The notes: generated from the letters alone by a model not told the origin. Positions 42,961 through 52,209 are shown, numbered from the stretch's first letter. The stretch: 55,461 bases of DNA from an uncultured Bacteriovoracaceae bacterium (GCA_950054155.1 CATLOT010000025.1:1-55461); one strand, 5' to 3'. Translations and numbers: made by a program.

Positions 42961-45900
42961 AAGTTAACTGAGATCCTCTTCAAAATTGTCCTCCCCTTGA
43001 TGCTTTTGCTAAGCACGCCCGCCCATGCCAATAGTTGTGGCTACTCGGTCGACAATCCTCTCAATGCCGAGGCCTCAAGCTGTGCTTCAGCAGGCCATAA
43101 TTGGAATTGTAGCTATAACTTTTGTTTCACAGATAAAGAGCAGACATGGCTTCAAGGGGGATCGCTTGAATGTAATAAGAAAGTCAGTTTTTCAGAAAGG
43201 GAAAAGTGTAAAGAAGACCTCAATCAAAGTCTTTCAAGCTACACAAGCGAAGCTCGTGCCTGTAATGGAGATGCGCTTTGTTTGACCCGCCTTGATCAGT
43301 ATGTTGAAAAGTACATGGCCTGTACAACAAACTCATGTCGTGTTGAGCTTGAAAACCAGCGCGCTCTCTATTCTTCAGAACAAGCAAATTGCGAAAAGAA
43401 GAGCTCTCCTTTTAAAGAAGAGTGTTTGAATAATCTTGATACTTATGTCACACGATTTGAAAATTGTAATGGCGATAGTGTTTGTGAACAAAAGCTTGAT
43501 GAGCAGAGAATTGCTTATAAGAACGAGCAAACGCGCTGTGAAAACTACAGCAGTCCTCGCAACCAAGAATGCCTCAACAATCTAAAAAAATATGTTAGTG
43601 ATCTAGAGAAGTGTGAGGGAAATAAGACCTGTGAAAATAATCTAGAGGAGCGTCGTACCGCTTATCAACAAGAAGAAGCCAGCTGTATGGCCAAGAGTGA
43701 ACCACAGAAGTCACAGTGCCTAAGCCGTCTTACAGATTTCACTAATAAGTACAATTCCTGTTCAAATGATGCTTGTCGTGACCAGCTCATCGCTGATCAA
43801 GAACTCTATAGTAGCGAGAAAACAAAATGTGATGCCAAGACTGGAACAGAAAAAACAAGCTGTCACTCTCGCCTTGAGTCCTTTCTTGATAGCTACCTCG
43901 CGTGTGGAGAAGATCAGGCCTGTAAAGATCAGAAGATGGCCGAAAAAGATGACTATAATAATGAGCTCAATAAGTGTGAGGCCTTAGGCGGTGGTGAAAA
44001 GTCAGCATGCCTCAATCGCCTTAATGAATACACGGCCCAGTATGAGGCCTGTGGCAATAACCAGGCCTGTAAGAATAAACTTCAAGCTAATCGTGAAGAC
44101 TACAATCGCGAGTATAATGCCTGTATGGCCAAAGCCGATGCTTCCGCGCAAGCGAGTTGCCTCGGTCGCCTCGATGCTTTTACAGCAAAATATAAGGCCT
44201 GTAACGGAAATAGCACTTGTGAAAATGATCTTATCGCAAAGAAGAATGAGTACAATAGCGAAGCTGCTCGCTGCCAGGGCCTAGCAACAGCAAATGAAAG
44301 AACAACCTGTCAAAGTCAACTTGATCAATATCTCGCAAGCCTTGAGGCCTGTAACGGTAATAGCACTTGTGAGAGTAATCTTGAAAGTGATCGTCTAGCC
44401 TATCAAGCAGAGCATAGCCGCTGCCTTACTAAGACTGGATCGGATAAAACGGCATGTCTTGAAAATCTAGACTACTTCACCTCAAAGATGAATGAGTGTG
44501 GTAGCGATACTCAGTGTCGCGCGCAGCTTACGGCAGATAAAGATCTTATTCAAAATGAAGAGGCCCGTTGTAATTCTCTAACAGGAGAAAAGAAGACAAC
44601 ATGTCACGCGAATCTCTCTCAGTTTCTCACTTCATTTAAGGCCTGTAATGGCCAAACTCAATGTGAGAGCGACTTAAGAGACAGACAAGAAAGTTACACA
44701 GCAGAGAGAAGAAGCTGTGAAGCAAAGAGTACGAGTAGCGAGAGGAATGAGTGCCTCACTAGACTCGATCAATTTATGACAGACTACAACTCATGTAATG
44801 GCAATCAGAGCTGTATTGATCAGCTCATGGCCGATAAAGATGCCTATGAAGCGGAGAGAAGCCGCTGTCAAGCACTGACAGGCACTGAAAAGTCGATGTG
44901 CTTTGCCAATCTTGATACTTTTACAGCTGAGTATAAAGCCTGTGGAGAGGACCAAAGCTGTAAGGACGAGCTCAATAGACAAAGAGCAGAGTACCAAGCG
45001 GAAGCCGCAAAATGTGAGGCAAAACCAAGTGCACCAGAGAAAGAGCGCTGTCTAACAACTCTCAATGATTATGTGGCCCAAGTTACGGCCTGTGACAAAG
45101 ACAAAAGCTGTCTTGATCAGCTCTCAGAAAATAGGGCCCTATTTCAAGCTGAGAGTGCTCGCTGTGAAAAACTTCAAGGAAGTGAGAGAAGTCAGTGTTT
45201 TGCTAATCTAGATTCCTTTGTCGCTTCCTTTAATAGCTGTGGCAGTAATCAGGCCTGTAAAGATCAGCTCATGGCCGACAAAGAAGACTTTCAAGAACAA
45301 GAGGCCATTTGTCAGGCGAAACCCGCAAACGAAGCAGAGGCTTGTCTTTCACGCCTTAACAAATTTGTCACCTCTTATCAGGCCTGTGGCAACAACACGA
45401 CTTGTAAAAATAATCTCAAAAGAGATCGCGACGAATATTTAGCGGAAGAGGCCCGTTGTAGTGCCCTCTCCCCTCAAGCAGAAGTAAGTGCCTGCTTAGG
45501 CCGCCTCAACACCTATGTCACTCGCTATGAAGCGTGTGGAAATAACGAAACCTGTAAAGCAAATTTAAGACAAGATAGAGATGAGTACCTCGCTGAATTT
45601 AACCGCTGTGAATCTCTTAGCGCTAATGAGAAGCAAAAGTGTCATAGCAACTTAAGTGATTACATGGCTTCCTATGAAGCCTGTGGTACCAATACTCAGT
45701 GTATCGCCAAGCTCAGACAAGATAAGGCCGATTACGAGGCCCAAGTTGCTGCCTGTGAAGCAAAGACAGGGAGCGAGAAAACCCAGTGTTTTGCTGAGCT
45801 TGATGACTTCATGGCCAAGATGAAGGCCTGTGGAAGTGATGAACTCTGTAAGGAAAACTTAAGAAGAGAAAAAGAAGAATACCTCGCTGCCGTTGCAAAA

Positions 45901-48900
45901 TGTGACGAGAAACAAGGGGCACAAAAACAAAATTGCCTCGATCAGCTTGCTGCCTTCATGAAAAAGTATGAAGCCTGTGGTAGTGATGAAGCTTGTAAAG
46001 AGCGCCTTCTCACTCAAAAGAGTGATTACGAAGAAGAGCTGGCCCGCTGTGAGGCCCTCCCCTCCGATGAGCAAGGAAAGTGTATTGAAGATTTAAATAA
46101 CTTTGTTGCAAGCCTTGAGGCCTGCCAGGGTAATAAGAGTTGCGAAGAACAACTCATGGCCGACAAAGATCTCTATCAAACTGAGCTTAATCGCTGTCAT
46201 GCCATGAGTGGAAGTGAGCGCGACACGTGTTTATCAAATCTTGATAAGTTTATGGAGCGCTACAACGCCTGCGGGACGAATGCGAGCTGTAAGAGTGAGC
46301 TCCTTGCTCAGAAAGATGAGTATAAGAGTGAGGAAAATCGCTGCCTCGCCCTCTCTGCAAGTGAAAAGGAATCATGCCTCTCGCGCCTCAATGAATATAT
46401 GGCCGCCTATGAGGCCTGTGGAACAGATGCCGCCTGTATCGATGAGCTTGAATCCAATCGAAATCAATATATGGCAGAATATAATCGCTGTCAGACCTTT
46501 ATGGGTCCCCAAAAATCTCAGTGTCTAGAGCAACTCGACTCCTTTACAGAGAAGTTTAAGGCCTGTGGCAATGACCAGGCCTGCAAGGACAAACTTATTG
46601 CTGACAAAGATGCCTATCAGGCAGAGAAGGAGCGTTGTCAAAACCTTCCTCCAGCAGAACAGACCCAATGCTTAAGCAACCTGGACCAGTACCTGAGCAC
46701 CTATGAAAGCTGTGGCGATGATCAGGCCTGTAAAGACCAGCTTGAAGAGGACCGCACCGCCTATCAAGCAGAGCTTAATAAGTGTCGCGCAGAAGAAGAC
46801 CCTACCCTCGCTGCTAACTGCGAATCTAATCTTCAAGCTTTTCTCAGTGAATATCAAAAATGTGGTGGTGACCAGGCCTGTAAAGATCAACTTGAAGCGG
46901 ATAAGAATCAATTTCAAGCGGCTCTTGATAAATGTGAGTCTGAATCAAGCCCAGAGGCAATCTCTAGTTGTAAGAGCAATGCCTATGACTTTGTTAATAA
47001 GTACACAAGTTGCTCGAATCAAGCTTGTAAAGATGATCTCAGAAAAGATTATGAACGCTATGAATCTGCAATGGCCGACTGTGAGGCCAAAAACACTCTT
47101 GGAGAAAAGCAAGCTTGTCGTGATCAAGTAAACGCCTATGTCGCCGAAGTCCAAAAGTGTGAAGGCAAAAGTGGAGACGCCAAGAAACAGTGTATCGGTG
47201 AGGCTGAATACAGAATTGGAACAACAATTTGTGCCGAGAAACTTGAATGCCCAAGTGGTCAAACATTCAACTGCCAGACAAAGAGCTGTATGAGTCCTGA
47301 GGCCGAAGCCGACATGGCCCGCATCTTTATGGAATGTCATATGCAACCAAGCGAAAGTGAAAAAGACGCTTGTATGGCCAATTTGCAAGAGATTGCAGAG
47401 ACGGGAGCAACCCTTGAGAAAGATCTTGAAAATAGTGCGAATCAAATGGCTTCCGACTTTAAAAAGGGTGCGATGGTAGCCGGTATCGGTGGAGCAGCCG
47501 GAATCATTACTACTCTCCTCTCTATTCAAGGTGGCGGTGTTTGTGCTTCAGGTGGCCTTCTTGCTCTTGGGAGTGCTTATGCTCTCTTCAATGAAGTCGA
47601 TCACTCAAAGCAAGTTAAGCAGAGAATGGAAACCCTTCAATCTCAATACCAATCAAAAGTTGCGCAAATGGACCGTAACTCCTATGAGTATCAGCGCTTA
47701 TCTTTTGAATACGCTATTCTCGGTCACGAGGAAATTGCACGCGCCTATGATGAGAAAGGAAGAAATTATAAAATTATCATGGGTGTAGGCGGAGCTGCCG
47801 CAGCTGTTGGCGGTGTTGAATTGGCCATCGCGATGCAAATGCAATCTCTTGGTCTTCCTCCCCCTCCTTGTAATCAAAAACTCGCAGGCGCAAATATCGC
47901 AGCCGGTGCCCTCATGCTAGGCTCAGCCGCAAGCCTCAATGGTACAGCAAGTAGTGCTGCCAGTAAGCACCGCTCAGATGCAGGAGAACTTAAAGAACTC
48001 TTAGCTGAGTATGATAAATTTCATGAGGCAGGTGGTGTTGATGCCAATGCCAAAACTCTGGCACCAAGCTTAGCTGGTGTTGTTGAGCAGATCAGTGTTG
48101 ATCCCCTTATGAATGGCAACACGGTTAACACTATCAATCCAGATGCTGCTGCTGGCAGTGTCGAGGCGACAGAGAGTATTTCTGCTAATCCCGACACTCG
48201 TGCCTGTATTTCAAGTAATGGTCGCCCCGATGTAAGCTGTGGCTGTTCAGCAAAGAATAGCTGCTTGCAGACATCTCTCGACTTTAATGTCTCTGGAACG
48301 AAGAATACAATCGCAGCTCAGAAAGCTCAGATTAGCGGTATTAACTCAAAAACAGGAGCAGCTAGTCTTGTGACGGGCTTTAACCAATTTGCTGTTGGTA
48401 AGAAGACACTCTCTGAGTTTAAAAAGGAAGCTCTCGACTTAAGTGAGTCTCAAATTAAAGCAGGCCTTGCGGCGATCAATGATTTTAATGCCAATGCCAA
48501 TGACCTAGAAAAAATTGATATCTCTAAAGGTGGACTCAAAATACTCGCCACTCAATTTGGAACAACGCCAGCGGCCAGTACCGCTTCAAGATCACTTGCA
48601 AGCACTTCTGAGGAAGAAGACTCTCAGAAAGCAAAAGAGTCTCCCTCTGATGCCCCTGCCTTTAAATCAACACTCGCTTTTAAGAAAGACAAGATCCTAG
48701 GAAAGCTTGATTTTCTCTTTGAGGATGATGGTAGTGATGGGGATAGAGGTCTTGCCTCTCTTACTGCTGAAGACGAGCCTACTCTAGTTTCTGAGAACCT
48801 AATCGAAGAAGAGAATAAGAGTCGTAAAAACCGTTCAGGATATTCTAAAGAAGGCATCATTCAAAATCGTAATTTCGACCTCTTTAAGGCTATTTCCATG

Positions 48901-48936
48901 CGCTATCGTCGAAAATTCTTTGTCAAAAAGCAGTAA
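42958..48936 (+). CDS. giant secreted protein with about 27 four-cysteine helical repeats
   Basis: The 1992-residue protein has a signal peptide (VLPLMLLLSTPAHA) and a short cysteine-rich head. From about residue 100 to 1410 there are about 27 tandem units of about 49 residues with the cysteine pattern C-x5-C-x17-C-x10-C-x13. Between cysteines lie two charged helices, such as CKDQLMADKEDFQEQEAIC and CLSRLNKFVTSYQAC. A further cysteine-rich segment follows, then two glycine/alanine-rich hydrophobic hairpins (about 1500-1540 and 1600-1665) that may enter a membrane, a Ser/Ala-rich region, and a basic end (AISMRYRRKFFVKKQ). I know of no described family. A disulfide-stapled rod or fibre outside the cell is inferred. 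Confidence 0.8.
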   Translation: MKLTEILFKIVLPLMLLLSTPAHANSCGYSVDNPLNAEASSCASAGHNWNCSYNFCFTDKEQTWLQGGSLECNKKVSFSEREKCKEDLNQSLSSYTSEARACNGDALCLTRLDQYVEKYMACTTNSCRVELENQRALYSSEQANCEKKSSPFKEECLNNLDTYVTRFENCNGDSVCEQKLDEQRIAYKNEQTRCENYSSPRNQECLNNLKKYVSDLEKCEGNKTCENNLEERRTAYQQEEASCMAKSEPQKSQCLSRLTDFTNKYNSCSNDACRDQLIADQELYSSEKTKCDAKTGTEKTSCHSRLESFLDSYLACGEDQACKDQKMAEKDDYNNELNKCEALGGGEKSACLNRLNEYTAQYEACGNNQACKNKLQANREDYNREYNACMAKADASAQASCLGRLDAFTAKYKACNGNSTCENDLIAKKNEYNSEAARCQGLATANERTTCQSQLDQYLASLEACNGNSTCESNLESDRLAYQAEHSRCLTKTGSDKTACLENLDYFTSKMNECGSDTQCRAQLTADKDLIQNEEARCNSLTGEKKTTCHANLSQFLTSFKACNGQTQCESDLRDRQESYTAERRSCEAKSTSSERNECLTRLDQFMTDYNSCNGNQSCIDQLMADKDAYEAERSRCQALTGTEKSMCFANLDTFTAEYKACGEDQSCKDELNRQRAEYQAEAAKCEAKPSAPEKERCLTTLNDYVAQVTACDKDKSCLDQLSENRALFQAESARCEKLQGSERSQCFANLDSFVASFNSCGSNQACKDQLMADKEDFQEQEAICQAKPANEAEACLSRLNKFVTSYQACGNNTTCKNNLKRDRDEYLAEEARCSALSPQAEVSACLGRLNTYVTRYEACGNNETCKANLRQDRDEYLAEFNRCESLSANEKQKCHSNLSDYMASYEACGTNTQCIAKLRQDKADYEAQVAACEAKTGSEKTQCFAELDDFMAKMKACGSDELCKENLRREKEEYLAAVAKCDEKQGAQKQNCLDQLAAFMKKYEACGSDEACKERLLTQKSDYEEELARCEALPSDEQGKCIEDLNNFVASLEACQGNKSCEEQLMADKDLYQTELNRCHAMSGSERDTCLSNLDKFMERYNACGTNASCKSELLAQKDEYKSEENRCLALSASEKESCLSRLNEYMAAYEACGTDAACIDELESNRNQYMAEYNRCQTFMGPQKSQCLEQLDSFTEKFKACGNDQACKDKLIADKDAYQAEKERCQNLPPAEQTQCLSNLDQYLSTYESCGDDQACKDQLEEDRTAYQAELNKCRAEEDPTLAANCESNLQAFLSEYQKCGGDQACKDQLEADKNQFQAALDKCESESSPEAISSCKSNAYDFVNKYTSCSNQACKDDLRKDYERYESAMADCEAKNTLGEKQACRDQVNAYVAEVQKCEGKSGDAKKQCIGEAEYRIGTTICAEKLECPSGQTFNCQTKSCMSPEAEADMARIFMECHMQPSESEKDACMANLQEIAETGATLEKDLENSANQMASDFKKGAMVAGIGGAAGIITTLLSIQGGGVCASGGLLALGSAYALFNEVDHSKQVKQRMETLQSQYQSKVAQMDRNSYEYQRLSFEYAILGHEEIARAYDEKGRNYKIIMGVGGAAAAVGGVELAIAMQMQSLGLPPPPCNQKLAGANIAAGALMLGSAASLNGTASSAASKHRSDAGELKELLAEYDKFHEAGGVDANAKTLAPSLAGVVEQISVDPLMNGNTVNTINPDAAAGSVEATESISANPDTRACISSNGRPDVSCGCSAKNSCLQTSLDFNVSGTKNTIAAQKAQISGINSKTGAASLVTGFNQFAVGKKTLSEFKKEALDLSESQIKAGLAAINDFNANANDLEKIDISKGGLKILATQFGTTPAASTASRSLASTSEEEDSQKAKESPSDAPAFKSTLAFKKDKILGKLDFLFEDDGSDGDRGLASLTAEDEPTLVSENLIEEENKSRKNRSGYSKEGIIQNRNFDLFKAISMRYRRKFFVKKQ
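43257..47180 (+). repeat. tandem coding repeats of about 147 bp
   Basis: About 27 units, each encoding about 49 residues, run head to tail inside the giant gene. At DNA level most have diverged, but some neighbours stay close: GCCTGTAACGG followed by AATAGCACTTGTGA occurs near 44200 and again near 44350. A motif like CTCATGGCCGA followed by AAAGA recurs near 44823, 45267 and 46154. This suggests growth by duplication, some of it recent. Confidence 0.85.
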
Positions 48937-48953
48937 CACTAAGCATTGTTTAC

Positions 48954-49017
48954 GACCCCTTTTCCCATTGATACCGTTAGAGACGTACTATCAATCGGGA
49001 AAACCATAGGGGTCTTT
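48954..49017 (+). terminator. long hairpin with T-run between giant gene and next start
   Basis: GACCCC pairs with GGGGTC (outer 6 bp), then TTTTCCC with GGGAAAA and ATTGATA with TATCAAT (14 bp with one bulged C), with a 5-nt bulge between outer and inner stems. The outer arm is followed by TTTT and, 1 nt later, the ATG at 49019. It may terminate the giant gene transcript. Its 3' arm also holds the only Shine-Dalgarno-like sequence (AGGGG) of the next gene, so it could also control that gene. Confidence 0.65.
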
Positions 49018-49018
49018 T

Positions 49019-49339
49019 ATGAAACTTCTTCTTTGCGCACTCTTACTCTCTCTTTCTTCACTCTATGCTCAGGAAGATAATAAAGCCTGGTTTCCGGTAC
49101 GCTCAGTGTGCTATGTCGAGCAAGGCAGAATCGCCTATTGTCGCGCCTGTAATCACAATTTTCGCCCCATTTTCTGTCGTGGCCGTATCGAGGGAAGAAC
49201 CTACTATGGCTCTTTTCTTACAGCCCATGGCAATCAGTGGGTTATGCCTGGCCAGTGTATGACAGGTCAAATCTACGCTCAAAACCCTATTTATGACCCT
49301 CTCGTCTACGCGGACGCTCAAGTTAATTGCCACCAGTAG
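49019..49339 (+). CDS. small secreted six-cysteine protein
   Basis: A signal peptide (LLLCALLLSLSSLYAQ) is followed by about 90 residues containing six cysteines (SVCYVEQ, AYCRACNH, IFCRGR, GQCMTG, VNCHQ), likely three disulfides in the periplasm or outside. Aromatic and small residues suggest a compact beta fold. I recognise no family. Its start lies at the foot of a long hairpin. It follows the cysteine-rich giant protein and precedes a small beta-barrel on the same strand, so the three may act together (inference only). Confidence 0.55.
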   Translation: MKLLLCALLLSLSSLYAQEDNKAWFPVRSVCYVEQGRIAYCRACNHNFRPIFCRGRIEGRTYYGSFLTAHGNQWVMPGQCMTGQIYAQNPIYDPLVYADAQVNCHQ

Positions 49340-49388
49340 AAAATACTCGGGTAATTTTAGCCTCCTAAAACTTCTTAGTGAAAATTGA

Positions 49389-49403
49389 GACAATGGCCCT
49401 ATG
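49389..49403 (+). promoter_or_regulatory. -10-like hexamer abutting the small barrel start
   Basis: GACAAT (49389-49394) is followed by 6 nt and the ATG at 49401. No Shine-Dalgarno is seen. The hexamer is a weaker match than the others of this set. Confidence 0.25.
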
Positions 49404-49958
49404 AAAAAGCTAATCTCAATTTTTACTTTTATGACACTCCCCCTAAGCGCCCCCCTCTTTGCCGCCACGGGAGCTTCTCTTAATATTACTCCGGTCGTTG
49501 GTCTTGAAAGAGTCGTCAAGATCTCTCCCGTAAGAACAACGAAGACTCGGGCTATCCTTGGAGCTCGAGCAAGCTATGGTGTTCCCCTTCTCAGACTTGA
49601 GGCCCAAGTGACGCGAAGTCAGGATACTGAAACACTTCCAGAGCGTGATCTCAGTGAAGAAGAAGAAACCTATACCGGAATGCTTGGCATTCGTTCAAGT
49701 TTCAATATGGCCTTTGTTAATTGGTACCTTAGAGCGGGAGGCCATGCTCGAAAAACAGAGTACACGAGAACCGAAGCAGGTGTGACAACAACTCGTGAGC
49801 CCGCGATCTATGTTAGTCCTTACGCGGGCACAGGCCTCAATATTAATGTGATGGGAAATTTCTTTGTTAACGCGGGAATCACCGTTATCTTCACGGGTCG
49901 CCCCAAAGGAAGTGATAGAGATTATCAAAGTACCCTTTCCTTTGGAGTTAAAATCTAA
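49401..49958 (+). CDS. small outer-membrane beta-barrel protein
   Basis: The 185-residue protein has a signal peptide ending at LFAATG and about eight amphipathic strands (ASLNITPVVGLERVV, ILGARASYGVPLLRLEAQV, FVNWYLRAGGHA, YVSPYAGTGLNINV, FFVNAGITVIF, STLSFGVKI). The length fits an OmpX/OmpW-like 8-stranded barrel but I cannot name a family. It ends 21 nt before the convergent ABC permease gene. Confidence 0.6.
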   Translation: MKKLISIFTFMTLPLSAPLFAATGASLNITPVVGLERVVKISPVRTTKTRAILGARASYGVPLLRLEAQVTRSQDTETLPERDLSEEEETYTGMLGIRSSFNMAFVNWYLRAGGHARKTEYTRTEAGVTTTREPAIYVSPYAGTGLNINVMGNFFVNAGITVIFTGRPKGSDRDYQSTLSFGVKI

Positions 49959-49978
49959 GAGTTCCAATCTCTCTTCGC

Positions 49979-50788
49979 TCAGTTTTCTCTTCTTCTAAAA
50001 ATAAAGAGCCCGACAAGAAGAATCATAAAATAAGTGATCATAAAATGCGGAATCTCAATCCCTACTTTAAACTTAGAGGATTGCGAGAGGATAAAGGAAT
50101 TACCCCACCCATCCCAAAGGGCCGTATGGGGAATAAAGAGATGAATAAGAGCACCAACCGCTTTAATAAAACCAAAAGGTTTCAGTCCTTCAATAAAACC
50201 CTTCTCTCCATAAAAATTATTAGCAAAGCCGATCGAGAAAGTAAGAAGAACATTGAGAATAAATGATTGAATCGTGCCAAATTTAAAAGCAATAATCATT
50301 GCTGTGGTAATCGCCACAAGATTACTCAGGCTAATGATAAAGACCCCCAATAAAAGAGAAGGACTTAAGAGAAACTCTCCAACGGCCCATGAAATACTGA
50401 AAACACAAATGAGCATGGAAATGATGTAATAGCCCGTCACAATGGCGTAGGACCCCATGAGTCGACCAAGGAGATAGTCCTTGCGACTGAGAGGGAAAGT
50501 TAACATTTGAGAAATCACACCTGATTCAAAGTCAGAGCGAACAGTGCTCACTCCAACAAAAGTCGCAACGAGAAAGGACCAAAAGTTAATGCCCCAAAAG
50601 AAAACACCAAGAGTGGTCTGGGCAAGTCCTTCAAGTGGACTATCCGTAAGGACATTATTCTTAACATAGGAAAGCCCTACAGAGGCCAAGAGGACTATGA
50701 GAACTGTCGTTACTAAAAGGAAGAGAAGTGTTTTTGAGCGCCACTCTTTTTGAATCGTATTCTTTGCTATCAAACCTACTAAGTTCAT
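49979..50788 (-). CDS. ABC-2 type transporter permease
   Basis: Six membrane helices can be counted in 269 residues, with the first near 20-40 followed by a periplasmic stretch. The pattern FVGVSTVRSDFESGVISQMLTFPLSRKDYLLGRLMGSY, linking helices two and three, is typical of NosY-like permeases. It overlaps the ATPase gene by four bases (ATGA), and the pair should form an exporter. The substrate is unknown. Confidence 0.82.
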   Translation of the reverse strand: MNLVGLIAKNTIQKEWRSKTLLFLLVTTVLIVLLASVGLSYVKNNVLTDSPLEGLAQTTLGVFFWGINFWSFLVATFVGVSTVRSDFESGVISQMLTFPLSRKDYLLGRLMGSYAIVTGYYIISMLICVFSISWAVGEFLLSPSLLLGVFIISLSNLVAITTAMIIAFKFGTIQSFILNVLLTFSIGFANNFYGEKGFIEGLKPFGFIKAVGALIHLFIPHTALWDGWGNSFILSQSSKFKVGIEIPHFMITYFMILLVGLFIFRRREN

Positions 50789-51492
50789 CTGCCTACCTTT
50801 GAATAAAAATAATCAAGAAGATCTTGTTCTCCAACAAGTTCTTTAATAGCGCCGCTCACGATGAGTTCTCCATTATCAAGGATCGCCATTTTAGCACTCA
50901 CCTTTTCAACGCTATCGAGACCATGAGAGTTTATGAAGAGGGTCTTCCCCTGCCCACTTAACTCTTTAAAATAATCTTGAAGCTCTTTGGTTCCGATGGG
51001 ATCAAGACCTGAATAGGGTTCATCTAAGATGAAGAGCTCATTCTCGCCAATCATAGTCGAGGCCAAACCAGTTCGTTGCAGTTGCCCTTTAGAGCACTCA
51101 TTGACTCTCTTATGTTGCAAAGATCCTATGCCCCAGCGCTCAATGGCGCGATCAACTTGACCTGTAAGCTCCGCCCCTCTTAAGCCCTTCATTTCCCCAT
51201 AGAATTCACATACCCCTCTAAGGGTGTAGTAAGGATAAAAGCTAAACTTCTCTGGAAGATAAGCGACCTTTCGGCGCGCTTCCTTGGAGGAAACATCATG
51301 ACCAAGAAGCTTAAGACTTCCCTCTTGAAATCCAATAAGGCCAAGAAGACTTTTAACAAAAGTGGTCTTGCCAGCACCATTCTTTCCAAGAAGGGCGTAA
51401 CTCTCCCCTTCTTTGACCTCAAGACTAAAGTCCTTCAAAGCTTCAACACGCCCATAATTCTTATAAAGACCTTTGGCTTCTATTACATTCAT
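50785..51492 (-). CDS. ABC transporter ATP-binding protein
   Basis: Walker A is GKNGAGKTT (residues about 35-43), the signature is CSKGQLQRTGLA, in which the usual LSGGQ is SKGQ, Walker B is LFILDEP, and the switch histidine is in INSHGLD. The 235-residue length and order fit NosF/CcmA-type ATPases of ABC-2 exporters. The gene overlaps the thioesterase stop by one base and the permease start by four, so all three form one operon. Confidence 0.9.
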   Translation of the reverse strand: MNVIEAKGLYKNYGRVEALKDFSLEVKEGESYALLGKNGAGKTTFVKSLLGLIGFQEGSLKLLGHDVSSKEARRKVAYLPEKFSFYPYYTLRGVCEFYGEMKGLRGAELTGQVDRAIERWGIGSLQHKRVNECSKGQLQRTGLASTMIGENELFILDEPYSGLDPIGTKELQDYFKELSGQGKTLFINSHGLDSVEKVSAKMAILDNGELIVSGAIKELVGEQDLLDYFYSKVGR

Positions 51493-51884
51493 TAACTTTC
51501 CTCTTTGATAGGTCTTGGCCTACTGTTGTCATTAATTGCAACGTACGTAAAAACACCCTCAGTGATTTTTTCACGATCAGCCTGAAATTTACGAATGGTC
51601 CACGCTTCAACCTTTACAGCAATACTCGTGCGACCAATTTTAATTGTGTCACAATAACAACAGAGCACATCCCCAACATTAAGAGGCTTGTAAAAGGTCA
51701 TCGAGTCCACAGCAATAGTGACCGTCCTTCCCTTCGCAATTTTTTGAGAATAAATTCCCCCTGCAATGTCCATTTGACTAAGAAGGTATCCTCCAAAAAT
51801 ATCCCCTATGGGGTTAGTGTCCCTTGGCATCGCCATGGTTCTTACAGTTAACTCTCCAGTTGGTGCATCTTTTTCATTCATCAT
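51492..51884 (-). CDS. acyl-CoA thioesterase (YciA-like hotdog)
   Basis: The hotdog-fold motif NPIGDIFGGYLLSQMDIAGGIYSQK (residues 21-45) contains the catalytic aspartate and central helix of YciA-like acyl-CoA hydrolases. VDSMTFYKPLNVGDVLCCYCDTIKIGRTSI follows as the conserved strands. At 130 residues it is of usual length. It hydrolyses acyl-CoA to free acid and CoA. The link with the ABC exporter operon is by overlap only. The start is ATG 51884 or the adjacent 51881. Confidence 0.85.
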   Translation of the reverse strand: MMNEKDAPTGELTVRTMAMPRDTNPIGDIFGGYLLSQMDIAGGIYSQKIAKGRTVTIAVDSMTFYKPLNVGDVLCCYCDTIKIGRTSIAVKVEAWTIRKFQADREKITEGVFTYVAINDNSRPRPIKEES

Positions 51885-52011
51885 TAGCGCCTTTTTTAGT
51901 TTAATGAGCCTATTTTAAATCCCTTAGAGGATGGTGACAAAGAAATATTTCCCGAGCTTTTATCTCAAGAATGTCTTATTTTACTGTCTACCCCTTTCTC
52001 TCCCTTCGCAG

Positions 52012-52026
52012 TATAATGTCCTTATG
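52012..52026 (+). promoter_or_regulatory. consensus -10 hexamer abutting the lipoprotein start
   Basis: A perfect TATAAT (52012-52017) is followed by 6 nt and the ATG at 52024. No Shine-Dalgarno is present and no good -35 is seen. This is the clearest leaderless candidate in the window. Confidence 0.45.
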
Positions 52027-52209
52027 AAAAAAGTAATGAAAACAACATTGATCATTTCTCTTTTATCCCTCTCATTCGGCTGCGCCAAGCTTACTCCCAA
52101 GAGTGAAGGTCGTATTCCCGCTTCCGTCTCCCCCATGGAAGGTGCTCTTGACCAAGAAGCAGACCTCTTCATGAAAGAAATCGAAGAAGCACCTGCCAGA
52201 CGCTACTAA
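52024..52209 (+). CDS. small lipoprotein
   Basis: The 61-residue product has a lipobox, LSFGC, after a basic start (MKKVMKT) and hydrophobic run. The mature part is about 40 residues, polar and acidic, ending APARRY. The frame is open upstream to 51931 but the lipoprotein signal fixes the start at 52024. The stop overlaps the next ATG by one base (TAATG). Function unknown. Confidence 0.6.
   Translation: MKKVMKTTLIISLLSLSFGCAKLTPKSEGRIPASVSPMEGALDQEADLFMKEIEEAPARRY

Noticed and set aside
43257-47180. Regular repeats considered as a CRISPR array
   Set aside because: Units are about 147 bp, fully coding in one frame, and vary throughout. There is no constant repeat with variable spacers and no cas gene.
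46945-47529. Minus-strand frame of 194 codons inside the giant gene
   Set aside because: It follows the repeat structure of the plus-strand gene as a shadow, and has no promoter or ribosome site.
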